Part shown: one piece after another, positions 34,278 through 42,408 of the stretch | Numbering within the stretch: position 1 is the stretch's first letter | How the letters are laid out: every line of letters begins with the position of its first letter | Source: CAYXGZ01 sp964464755 | GTDB lineage: Bacteria > Planctomycetota > MHYJ01 > JACPRB01 | Assembly (NCBI GenBank): GCA_964464755.1 | Contig: CAYXGZ010000029.1 | Coordinates: 1-45,395, forward strand | Direction: 5' to 3' | DNA length: 45,395 bases | The notes under the pieces: model-generated | The model's input: only the letters and a program-made list of their open reading frames with translations | Database searches by the model: none | What the model was told of the DNA's origin: nothing | Made by a program: the position numbers and the translations under genes

Positions 34278-36185
34278 CTACTTAGAGTCAGGGTCAATGT
34301 GTGCAGCTAATGTGGGGTGGGCGGCAAGAAGAATTGCCAAGGCGGCCTTTGGGTCACTCGCACTCTCTGCCCGAGCGACCGTCTTTGCAAAGTCAGCCTT
34401 GAATTTACCCTTACGAAGAAGAAACTCATCCAGCCCCTTAAGGCCCGCGGGTACCGGCGTGCCGTCTTTGGCCGCCTGCGCAAGCTCTTCTGGCTCTAGG
34501 ATAGCGTCGTCAATTCCTACCATCATCTTGTACTCGGCGAAGGAGTCGTCGCCCCGGTCGCATGCCATGTAGAGAATAAAGGCCCACATATTGCCGAACG
34601 TCGAATATGCGTTTACTCTCTGTCCTAGCGCGAGAGTCTCGCCGTACCCCCTTGCGGAAATGGAAACTGTAAGTGGATTCTGGTCTAGGACAAAGTTGGC
34701 GATCTTGACGAACCCGCTATTGACCACCCTCTGCTGGAGTTCCTCGCCGTTATCGTCATGAACGTCATTAATGTGCGTGTTCGACTCTCCTGATGCGAGC
34801 CTGCCTGCCAGGTTGGTCTTAACTTCATAGCCACACTGCGAGTACATGTTCATGCTGCCGGATGTGAACTTGTTGAGGATTTTGCTGACAATGCCGCCGT
34901 CTTTCCCCTTAAGTAGAATGTCCGGAATCTTGTCTTGGATCTCCCTCAGCTTCTTGTTCCTCTTTGCCTCTTCTGCGGAAATGTGATTGCGTAGGGTAGA
35001 GCCAGAGGTGGCTAAGCAGTAAACGGCACCAAATGAGTGCACCCTCGTGAACTTTCCCTTGGCTTCTAGTTTTCCGCTAAGGGCTCCCCTTGCATCTACT
35101 ACAAGTGCGGCATCCTTCTTAGTCTTCGCATCTTGTTTGGATGTCTGAACATATGCGAAGCCATTGTACATGCCGAACTTATTCTGAGTGAGTGCGACCG
35201 CGGCGAGAGGACTGCAATAGCCCATTATGGTGGGCCCGTACGCGGCCACTAGGGCGGACGCCCTTGGGGGTGGGCGGAGAGTTATAACATCAGCAGTTCC
35301 TCCGTGGCAGTTCACTACCTTTGTCAGCTTGGCGACATTGGCGATAGCTACCTTCTCGACATTCTCGGCTATCTCTTTTGTCTTATCAACAAAGAGCACC
35401 TCCGCTTCGCCTACTGAATAGGAAACATCAGTAGTTTGCCAGCTTTTCTTGAAGTCCACAGCATCCACAGTTCCAGTACACTCGACGGAATACTCAGGGG
35501 GGTCCTGCGTTGAGGTGTGCTGGAGGTCATCGGGAGACTTGACAGTGAAGAGCGGTAGTGGCCGTAAACGATGAGGGAGAGCAGTGAGGGAGTCAAGGTC
35601 CAAGGACATATCACCCAGCAGTGAACCTGCCCGTAGGCTGCGTGCGCCAGATGTCAGTGGGGTGCGTTGGCTGGCGTAGGGCAATGCCGCATTCCCGGGC
35701 ATGGACGGTGGAAGTGCGCCGGGCTTCGGAGGGGGCGTGCTAGATCCCAAGCCAATAGTGGAGGTCGACATCTCTGGTGGAACTGCCGCGTTATTCAATG
35801 GTGGTGGTATGCCGTCGACGGTTGGGCTGTAGGCCTCCTTAGCGTAAGGTGCCATCTGGCTCGGAGGAGTGGGAGCGATGGATGCTAAGGGACTTACCTG
35901 GGATAGCTGAGGATGTGGATCCGCAGTAGAAGGTAGAGGGGTAGGGGAAGTAGATGTCGCGTGACGAAATGTAGCCATCCAGCCTAGAGCCTCTAGTCTG
36001 GCTCGTTGGTATTGCCCGTCGCCGCCGCCAACCTGCAAGTCGCTCTGCAGGGTCACTCCAAAGTCCTCGCGCCCGGTAGCCGGGTTGTGTGGTACGTAGT
36101 AGAAGCTCCGCAAACCAAACCGGGGGCCGACCTCTCGGGCAATCTGGTTGCCGTAGGTCACTCGCTCGTCAGAGACCATGCTCAT
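34278..36185 (-). CDS. Modular array protein C (shared N-terminal module, unique C-terminus)
   Basis: 635 residues. Residues 10-70 share the array's N-terminal module (QIAREVGPRFGLRSFYY, VPHNPATGRED, and so on) with proteins A and B. A Pro/Ser/Thr-rich linker (75-185) leads to the motif LLGDMSLDLDSL at 189-200. The remaining 430 residues are unlike A or B: a mixed alpha/beta region with several cysteines, then a helical end (LEPEELAQAAKDGTPVPAG). No signal peptide, membrane segment or recognised catalytic motif. An ATG at 36179 is an alternative start. This is the most AT-rich gene of the window, and its module is the most diverged of the three. Confidence 0.75.
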   Translation of the reverse strand: MSMVSDERVTYGNQIAREVGPRFGLRSFYYVPHNPATGREDFGVTLQSDLQVGGGDGQYQRARLEALGWMATFRHATSTSPTPLPSTADPHPQLSQVSPLASIAPTPPSQMAPYAKEAYSPTVDGIPPPLNNAAVPPEMSTSTIGLGSSTPPPKPGALPPSMPGNAALPYASQRTPLTSGARSLRAGSLLGDMSLDLDSLTALPHRLRPLPLFTVKSPDDLQHTSTQDPPEYSVECTGTVDAVDFKKSWQTTDVSYSVGEAEVLFVDKTKEIAENVEKVAIANVAKLTKVVNCHGGTADVITLRPPPRASALVAAYGPTIMGYCSPLAAVALTQNKFGMYNGFAYVQTSKQDAKTKKDAALVVDARGALSGKLEAKGKFTRVHSFGAVYCLATSGSTLRNHISAEEAKRNKKLREIQDKIPDILLKGKDGGIVSKILNKFTSGSMNMYSQCGYEVKTNLAGRLASGESNTHINDVHDDNGEELQQRVVNSGFVKIANFVLDQNPLTVSISARGYGETLALGQRVNAYSTFGNMWAFILYMACDRGDDSFAEYKMMVGIDDAILEPEELAQAAKDGTPVPAGLKGLDEFLLRKGKFKADFAKTVARAESASDPKAALAILLAAHPTLAAHIDPDSK

Positions 36186-36224
36186 AATCCCGCCCTCGAT
36201 TGGCGAAGTGTCTGACTGATGTGG

Positions 36225-36393
36225 CTACCCCGAAAACCCCTGCTCGAAACGTCCCGAGATCGACTGGCCATTCAGGCCGATGACGCCCGAAGCTAGACTG
36301 GCTGCCGGCCTCAAGACACTCAGATCGCCCCCCCCCCCGCCCTCGAACGCCACTCTTTCCAGGCCTCTGAGATCCAAACAGGCAAGCGTCCAT
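36225..36393 (-). pseudogene. Frameshifted tail of a Pro-rich companion with an 11-C tract
   Basis: From ATG 36393, preceded by AAGGAG, an open frame runs into 11 G residues (minus strand). In that frame the downstream sequence is nonsense, but one frame over it reads DLSVLRPAASLASGVIGLN and continues to GRFEQGFSG and stop 36225-36227, closely matching the last 35 residues of the Pro-rich companions of units 1 and 2. A tract of 10 or 13 would join the frames. It is therefore either a phase-variable gene now OFF, a decayed remnant or a homopolymer error. The N-terminal domain of the companion is absent. Confidence 0.6.
36328..36338. repeat. Homopolymer of 11 C
   Basis: An uninterrupted C11 (G11 on the coding strand) lies exactly at the frame junction of the unit 3 tail gene. 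Tracts of this length are prone to slipped-strand mispairing. Confidence 0.85.
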
Positions 36394-36416
36394 CAGTGCT
36401 CCTTCTAGACCTGGTG

Positions 36417-38309
36417 TCAGCGCAGCCGATAGAGCGTCAGGGTCCCGTTCAGGTTGCCAATGAGCAGGGTGCCCGCGCAGACGGCCAAGCTTCGCGGACC
36501 GCCATCAACCACCAGGGAGTCGACGAGTTCACCCGTTTCGACGTTCCAGATACTCAGGGCCCCCTCTGAGCCGATGGAGTAGGCGAGCTTCCCCTTCCTG
36601 TCGAAAAAGGTCGCGTTCACCGACCCGGGCTGCTTCCAAGTCCTGAGTTCGATGCCTTTCTCGAGGTCCCAGAGCTTGGCCGTCTTGTCCCAACTTCCAG
36701 AGAGCGCAAGTCTCCCGTCCGGACTGAAGTCGAGGGTCCTGACCGTGGAGCGATGGCCCGGCCATGCCTTCAGTTCCTTGCCGGTTTCCACCTCCCAGAG
36801 CTGGAGGGTCTCCCCCACGCTGGAGAGGACCCGCTTGCCGTCGAAGCTGAATTTCAGAGCCTCGACGCTGTCCCGGCCCCCGCCCCTCCTCCAGACCGAG
36901 ATCTTCGCTCCCGTCTCCACGTCCCGGAGTGATATCTCCCCACCCCTGGTCCCGACCAGGACACGGTGGTTGTTCGGGCTCCATGCCATGGAAGCAAGTT
37001 GATCGCCTTGGGCTCTTTGCACCTCCCAGGTCCGCAGCAGCTTCCCTGTTTCCAAATCCCAGAGCTTGACGATTCCATTCCAGTCGGCGGAAAGGACCCA
37101 CCTTCCGTCGGCACTGAGGGCCATCGACCTAATGTGGTCTTCGTGACCCACCAGGCAGTGCATTTCCTTTCCGGTTTCGAGGTTCCAATACCTGAGGGTA
37201 TGGTCCCAACCCCCGGAAACGGCCCTCTTCCCGGTCGAATCGACGGCGAGGCAATCGACGGGACTGTCGTGACCAGAGTTGCGATTCAGCTCCGTGCTCT
37301 TGTGCAGGTCCCACAGCGCGAGCCGTGAAGCCCCCGAGCCGATCAAGGCCAGATCGCCCTTCGAGCTCACGTGGACACGAATCCCGACGGGCCGATCCTT
37401 CTTGGGACTGGTAAAAAGCTCCTTCCCCGTACCGAGATCCCACCCCTTGAAAAATCCGTCTGCTCCCACCGAAAGCACCTGGCGACCGTCGGGCGTAATC
37501 GCGATATCATTAACCTCGTATTCGTGGGCGGTCCAAGCGAGAGCCGCCTTTCCCGATTCGACATCCCACACCTTGATGGTGCTGTCATAGCTGCAGGAAA
37601 CGGCCCGTTGGCCGTCGGGGCAATAGGCGACCGCTCTCACTTCGTTCTCATGCCCCCGCCAGACCGCCAGCTCTCGACCGGAGACCACATCCCAACGCCG
37701 TAGGGTCTTGTCCTTGCCTGCGGACAGCGCCTCGCGTCCATCCGGACTGAAGGCGACCTTGAAGACGTCCGAGGCATGACCCTTCCAACAGCGGATCTCG
37801 CGTCCCGTGGCGACCTCCCAGTGCCGGACCGAGGAATCCGACCCGCAGGACAGCAACTGGGTTCCGTCGGGGCTGAAGGCGACGCTGAAGACCTCGGAGT
37901 CGTGGCCCTTCAGGACGGCGATCACCTTGCCGTTTTCGAAATTCCACAACCGGATCGCGGGGTCCTTGCCGCCGGTGGCCGCCAACCGGCCATCGCCACT
38001 GATGGCAATCGCACACACGGGCCCCTCGTGCCCGGCCCACCGGGAGATCATCCGTCCGCTGGGCAGTTCCCAGAGCAGTAGGGGAGTTCCATACCCGCCC
38101 GACAAGGCCCTCCGGCCGTCCGGGCTCAGGGCCAAGCCAATCACCGCGCCGCCGGCCCACCAACGCCGGCTGCCGAGGATGTTCAGCAGTTCAACGTGGC
38201 CATTCCGGGACCGCAGGATCTCCTCGGGAGGCGGGCCTGCGAAGCTCTCGCTCTTCCAGTCCGTTGCTTGGGTCAAGAAGAGGCTAATCGTTATGATCGC
38301 GAGCCTCAT
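36417..38309 (-). CDS. Exported double WD40 beta-propeller (unit 2 partner)
   Basis: 630 residues from ATG 38309, which has GAGGTGG six to seven bases upstream; the open frame extends 21 codons further but the signal peptide (MRLAIITISLFLTQA) starts here. About fourteen WD40 repeats follow (for example SVAFSPDGTQLLSCGSDSSV; KVAFSPDGREALSAGKDKTL), enough for two seven-bladed propellers. Such proteins are interaction platforms. It comes directly after modular protein B in the same orientation, in the slot held by lipoproteins in units 1 and 3. Codon use is closer to the backbone than the rest of the island. Confidence 0.82.
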   Translation of the reverse strand: MRLAIITISLFLTQATDWKSESFAGPPPEEILRSRNGHVELLNILGSRRWWAGGAVIGLALSPDGRRALSGGYGTPLLLWELPSGRMISRWAGHEGPVCAIAISGDGRLAATGGKDPAIRLWNFENGKVIAVLKGHDSEVFSVAFSPDGTQLLSCGSDSSVRHWEVATGREIRCWKGHASDVFKVAFSPDGREALSAGKDKTLRRWDVVSGRELAVWRGHENEVRAVAYCPDGQRAVSCSYDSTIKVWDVESGKAALAWTAHEYEVNDIAITPDGRQVLSVGADGFFKGWDLGTGKELFTSPKKDRPVGIRVHVSSKGDLALIGSGASRLALWDLHKSTELNRNSGHDSPVDCLAVDSTGKRAVSGGWDHTLRYWNLETGKEMHCLVGHEDHIRSMALSADGRWVLSADWNGIVKLWDLETGKLLRTWEVQRAQGDQLASMAWSPNNHRVLVGTRGGEISLRDVETGAKISVWRRGGGRDSVEALKFSFDGKRVLSSVGETLQLWEVETGKELKAWPGHRSTVRTLDFSPDGRLALSGSWDKTAKLWDLEKGIELRTWKQPGSVNATFFDRKGKLAYSIGSEGALSIWNVETGELVDSLVVDGGPRSLAVCAGTLLIGNLNGTLTLYRLR

Positions 38310-38433
38310 TAACTGCCACCTCGTAATCGAGTACCGAACATCCCGCTTTCGCCGCCGCCGACCTAACTGCACCCAGTAGAAGCTGGGCTCGGATTGAGCC
38401 TCCTGTACTGGGAAAAGTACCCCTCAAATCTTA

Positions 38434-39867
38434 CTACTTCCCCTGCTCTCGCTCGCCTTCCTTGGTCGTACCGTCCGAGAATGAGGCGACGACCTTGACC
38501 CTCAGTCTTGTGGTCCAATTGGCATCGTCGGCCTCCGAATCACCGGTGGCTTGCTTTAGGTGTGCCGGGATGTGTAGGAGAAGTTCAGCCATAGGCGCCG
38601 GATACTGCCCCTGAGTTACAGTACATGAACCGGTGATGTTATAGGGGCCGCGAATTCCAGCGACTGGGTAAAGCCAAACGGTAACTTCCCTTACCGAGAT
38701 CCCAGTTACCTGGAGATTCGATTCCGAACCGTATTTCACCTCAGCGGTGACCCGAACATTGAATATCTCATCAGACTCAACAGGGATCTTGGGTATCCCA
38801 TGAACCTCGACGACCTTCACGGGTCCGGCGGCTCGTCGCTTCCGTTTCTCCTCGCGAACCTTCGACGCCTCATCCTTGATCCAATTGATGATCTTCTTCT
38901 CATCGGCCTTCTTTTTCTTGTCCTTCTCCTCCCGCTCCTTCGCCTCGTGAAGCGCCAACCTGTGGTTCAGGTCGTCCAAGTAGGCATCTAGTTCGGCATC
39001 CGAGGCCTTGGCGATGTTGAATCCGGGGCGATCGACAAGTGGAACGCCCCCGCGCCGTGGCGGCAGAGCGGGAGGAGGGGGTCTTCTTCCGCCATTGACC
39101 CAGTCGAGTAGCAGGGAGTCGGCGGCTACCGCGTAGGCGTAGGGGCAATACCTCTCTAGGGCCGCCCGCATTGCTTCCGCCTCATCTCGGATAAACCGCG
39201 TTTCACTTCGCAGGCCTTGGTCGAGGCTCTCCAGAAAGGCCTTCATCAGGGCCGGATCGTCGCACAGCTTCGAGAAATCCGGGTACCAGGTGGCCCGGCT
39301 GGGCAAGACGAACGAGCTCAGCCACCTGCCTTGCCCGGACCCGTCCATCTGAAGGCGGTCGTCCTTTCGACCCGGAAACCACTCGACGCCCGACAGATCG
39401 ACCGTGGATTGTCCCAGCAGGTAGCCGTCCCCGGGGACGGTCCGGAGGAGGTTCTGGTTGGAAGACCGATCCAGGGAGGATGTCATGAAAGCCGTCGAGG
39501 TCTTCGGACCCGCGAATCGCGTCGTGCTATCTGGTTCGGGAACCTCGGGTCTGTAGGCGAAGCTCCGCTCATCCATGGCCCTACCTGCCAATTGAGTAGC
39601 AGGTGCGGCGACGAGCGTGGATCTCGGCGTGGATGGCCTTGTGCCCTGATGCACAGCCAATCGGCCCAACGCCTCCTGCCTGGCTCTCTGGGCCCGATCA
39701 AAGCCCCCGGGGGCCACCAGATCGCTTTCCAGGGAAACCCAGTAGTCCTCGCGGCCGGTGGCCGGATTGTGCGGCACGTAGGTTAAGCTCTCTAGCCCAT
39801 ACCGGGGACCGACCTCCCGCGCGATCTGCGCGGCGTAGGCCTGGCGCGGGTCCAACGTCGTGCCCAT
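38434..39867 (-). CDS. Modular array protein B (shared N-terminal module, unique C-terminus)
   Basis: 477 residues from ATG 39867, with GAGGAG four bases upstream; the upstream open frame is the companion gene read out of frame. Residues 1-70 are nearly identical to protein A (MGTTLDPRQAYAAQIAREVG; VPHNPATGRED; SLESDLVAPGG). The tag motif LLGQSTVDLSG is at 150-160. The C-terminal part is unique: a helical, lysine/glutamate-rich coiled coil (about 315-355) and an Ig-like beta domain (VHGIPKIPVESDEIFNVRVTA to the end). No signal peptide or catalytic motif is visible. Confidence 0.78.
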   Translation of the reverse strand: MGTTLDPRQAYAAQIAREVGPRYGLESLTYVPHNPATGREDYWVSLESDLVAPGGFDRAQRARQEALGRLAVHQGTRPSTPRSTLVAAPATQLAGRAMDERSFAYRPEVPEPDSTTRFAGPKTSTAFMTSSLDRSSNQNLLRTVPGDGYLLGQSTVDLSGVEWFPGRKDDRLQMDGSGQGRWLSSFVLPSRATWYPDFSKLCDDPALMKAFLESLDQGLRSETRFIRDEAEAMRAALERYCPYAYAVAADSLLLDWVNGGRRPPPPALPPRRGGVPLVDRPGFNIAKASDAELDAYLDDLNHRLALHEAKEREEKDKKKKADEKKIINWIKDEASKVREEKRKRRAAGPVKVVEVHGIPKIPVESDEIFNVRVTAEVKYGSESNLQVTGISVREVTVWLYPVAGIRGPYNITGSCTVTQGQYPAPMAELLLHIPAHLKQATGDSEADDANWTTRLRVKVVASFSDGTTKEGEREQGK

Positions 39868-39899
39868 GAACTCCTCGTTCTTGCTCGCAGCCGGATGTT

Positions 39900-40577
39900 C
39901 TAGCCTAGAAAGCCTGGTTCGAATCGCCCCGAAATCGACTGGCCGTTCAAGCCGACGACCCCCGAAGCCAGATTGGCCGCCGGCTTCAGGCCGCTCAGGT
40001 CGACCGAGAGGCCTCCGAGCACCGTGCGGCCGGATGGAGCCAAGTCCTGCGCGGGCTGACTGTTTGGAATGAGCCCGACATCGGCGGGAGCGAAGCCCAA
40101 GGATGGGACGGCCGCCGGCGAGTACGGTTCGGCGAAACCCGACGCGTCCGGTCCCGCGACCGGAGTCGCCGGAGTCGCCGGGAGGGGCGCCGGAAAGGGC
40201 GGCAACGGCAGCGGAGGAAGCGGGGCGGGGATCGGAGGCGGGACGAATCCGGCGGAGGTCTCGCCGCCGCCGGGGCTGCTGCTGCTCGAACTCCTCGCGA
40301 AGGGATTGGGAGGCCAGATGTATCCCCCTTCGGTCATCAGCCGGACGGTCGTGGGGTGGGCCTCGACGCCCCCTTCCCAACTTTCGAAAATACTGCGGAC
40401 CAAACCAGTTTCAGCAGAGAGCCGGGACCATTGACGCCACTCTTCCGCGGTCCGAGGTTCGGACAAGGCCCCCGGGTTTCCGTCGGGGTACAGGAACGCT
40501 CCGTTGATCAGCGGGTACCTGGCCTTGATCGTCGGAAAGTAGTCGCGTAACGCCTGGAGGACTTCGTAGTAGCCCAT
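39900..40577 (-). CDS. Pro-rich tagged companion protein, unit 2
   Basis: 225 residues. An N-terminal domain (1-95; MGYYEVLQALRDYFPTIKAR, TTVRLMTEGGYIWPPNPFAR) is followed by a Ser run, a Pro/Ala/Leu linker (about 110-150; VPPPIPAPLPPLPLPPFPAP) and a C-terminal tag (GGLSVDLSGLKPAANL, then GLNGQSISGRF). The N-terminal domains of the two copies have diverged more than linker and tag. It is 32 bases upstream of modular protein B and coupled to it. No signal peptide. Unknown family; its architecture suggests an adaptor that presents the tag. Confidence 0.72.
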   Translation of the reverse strand: MGYYEVLQALRDYFPTIKARYPLINGAFLYPDGNPGALSEPRTAEEWRQWSRLSAETGLVRSIFESWEGGVEAHPTTVRLMTEGGYIWPPNPFARSSSSSSPGGGETSAGFVPPPIPAPLPPLPLPPFPAPLPATPATPVAGPDASGFAEPYSPAAVPSLGFAPADVGLIPNSQPAQDLAPSGRTVLGGLSVDLSGLKPAANLASGVVGLNGQSISGRFEPGFLG

Positions 40578-40620
40578 CGTGATCGCCCTCGAAGCTTCCG
40601 TTCTCTAGTAGCGCCCGCGC

Positions 40621-40667
40621 CTACACGCCGCCCGTGAATCGCCCCGTGATCGCCTCCGGGCCGAGCC
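40621..40667 (-). pseudogene. Orphan 3' tail of the small tag protein
   Basis: 47 bases encode LGPEAITGRFTGGV and a stop, matching 44689-44735 with one mismatch. The rest of the 80-residue gene is missing. The tail sits between the end of the unit 1 lipoprotein and the unit 2 companion and marks the recombination junction between units. Confidence 0.7.
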
Positions 40668-40690
40668 TGTACCGCCCCGCGCCAGAATCC

Positions 40691-42406
40691 CTATCGCCTT
40701 GGCCGTGAATCTTCAATCCATGCGGTCAATGTGCACTTCACAGATTGAAGCGCGCATACAGCGACCTTACGACCGTAGTTCACCACACACACGGCCGTTC
40801 GTTCGGGTCCACAGCGGGGCGGGCCGCAGTGCAGGAGGAGTTCATGAAGGTCCCACTTGCCCGGAGGTATGGTTCCCCAAAGTCCTCCAAGAGCATGGAC
40901 CTGAAAGCCCTTGGCACTCAAGAGGGCGTCAACCTCCTCCACTCGCGTCAAGGGCTGCACCAGTACGACCGTGCCATCGAGGGAGACGCTCTCCTTGGAC
41001 CGTACAATTGACAGCAGTCTCACGACCTGCAACATGTCCTCCCAACCCGTGAACTGGCGCAGCAGGTCGGGCAGCCGAAGGCTCCCTTCGAGATAGCAGA
41101 ATAGCTGACACGCCCACTGATGCTCCCCTGGCTCAAGAGCCCCTCTCTTGGCGACGTCAACCAGTCGCCCAAGTGACGGGAGCTTGGCGCGGAGATTTAC
41201 AATGTCCCTCAGGTGGCGGCGCAAGAACTCAGGAATCAGGGGATCGTGCCGATCTCGAAGCCAGTCGTCTCCCGAGAATCGAATGTCCCCAAGGAACTGA
41301 TCCAAATCCGATTCAGCAAGATGTCTTGCTCGATTCCAATCCTCCCGCTCCCCGATGTAGGCCAAACCCCTCAAGGCCTCAGATCGAACTGGACCCGTCC
41401 AACGGGTGGCCAGGTCTATCAGGAGATCCGCTGTCCATGGAAACCCCGGATGCCCAATATCGCTCAACAGGATCACTGATGTAAGTTCATCTGCATCTTG
41501 GAACACGGCCTGAAATTCCCTGGGACTACTCCCATCCAGGACCCAATGCAGAGCCCCGATGGCGGCCACCCGTATCGGAACCTCTCGAGCTTGAATCGCC
41601 TTCAGAATCCTCTCCCTCGCAGGCGAATACCGCGCTCGTCCTAAGGACAGCAAGATCTGTCCTCGTACCTGGACATCGGGCTCCCGGGGGTATGATCCCA
41701 ACAAATAGCTCATGAGTTCAGGCGTACCAATTGACCCAAATGCCTCGGCCGCTGCCGCCCGGAGCATCACCACATCGCAGTTCAGGAAGATCTTGAGCGT
41801 CTCTGCAATGGCCGGGTCCCCCAAGAGACCCGCCAACCGGAGCAGAACGACGGTTTCTGCGTGATTGTGGCGCTTGGCCCTGAGAACATCGGCTATCTCA
41901 TCTGAGACATACCGCGCACCACTCATCACTACGGCATTCGACAATTCATTCTTGTCCGAGAACGAGTCCCAAGACCGAATCAGCAATCTCCCGAGAGGCT
42001 TGATCCCTAGGACATCAAGCCGGATGAGTTCGAGCTTTGGGATGGAGTCGGAGAATGCCGCAGTGAGTACCAGCTCAAGCTCTAATGGGCATCGATCACC
42101 CGAACGATACTGTTTAATCGCATCGACAATCCAACTAACGGGATCCGAACGCGCGGCCCTAAGCTTCTCCCTGCCGACCTTTGCCCCTAGTGCTCGATGC
42201 AAGTCGCTTCTCTGCCGACCTAGTTCCTTGTACTTCGCCGACAACGAGGGGGAATTGGACGCCAATCGCGCGAGATGGATCCAATCGTCCTGGAAGACAT
42301 CGGCCGCCCACGATGGGCACACGGCCTCTGGCCGAGGCACGTTCCCAACGGTACATGCCACCAGGTGGAGACAGCTAACCAGGGCCAACAGAGCACATCC
42401 CCTCAT
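40691..42406 (-). CDS. HEAT-repeat lipoprotein (unit 1 partner)
   Basis: 571 residues from ATG 42406 (GTG 42412 is an alternative). A lipoprotein signal (RGCALLALVSCLHLVAC) ends in a clear LVAC lipobox. HEAT-like helical repeats cover much of the mature protein (DPAIAETLKIFLNCDVVMLRAAAAEAFGSIG; DVQVRGQILLSLGRARYS; PIRVAAIGALHWVLDG). The C-terminal region has several cysteines (HCGPPRCGPERTAVCVV). It starts two bases beyond the stop of modular protein A, implying coupled translation. The envelope location suggests a receptor, partner or immunity-type role, none of which is shown. Confidence 0.68.
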   Translation of the reverse strand: MRGCALLALVSCLHLVACTVGNVPRPEAVCPSWAADVFQDDWIHLARLASNSPSLSAKYKELGRQRSDLHRALGAKVGREKLRAARSDPVSWIVDAIKQYRSGDRCPLELELVLTAAFSDSIPKLELIRLDVLGIKPLGRLLIRSWDSFSDKNELSNAVVMSGARYVSDEIADVLRAKRHNHAETVVLLRLAGLLGDPAIAETLKIFLNCDVVMLRAAAAEAFGSIGTPELMSYLLGSYPREPDVQVRGQILLSLGRARYSPARERILKAIQAREVPIRVAAIGALHWVLDGSSPREFQAVFQDADELTSVILLSDIGHPGFPWTADLLIDLATRWTGPVRSEALRGLAYIGEREDWNRARHLAESDLDQFLGDIRFSGDDWLRDRHDPLIPEFLRRHLRDIVNLRAKLPSLGRLVDVAKRGALEPGEHQWACQLFCYLEGSLRLPDLLRQFTGWEDMLQVVRLLSIVRSKESVSLDGTVVLVQPLTRVEEVDALLSAKGFQVHALGGLWGTIPPGKWDLHELLLHCGPPRCGPERTAVCVVNYGRKVAVCALQSVKCTLTAWIEDSRPRR

Positions 42407-42408
42407 GG

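Larger units (their letters stand above)
39671..40667. repeat. Duplicated array segment, copy 2
   Basis: About 1 kb highly similar to 43742-44735, in the same orientation with a spacing near 4.07 kb. It covers the shared module of protein B, the 32-base gap (identical), the whole companion gene and the last 47 bases of the small tag-protein gene. Similarity ends at about 40667, 24 bases from the stop of the unit 1 lipoprotein. Confidence 0.8.

Noticed and set aside
38373..40380. Extended 648-residue form of modular protein B
   Set aside because: The extra N-terminal 171 residues are the companion gene read out of frame. The homologous protein A starts at the equivalent MGTTLDP with the same ribosome site.
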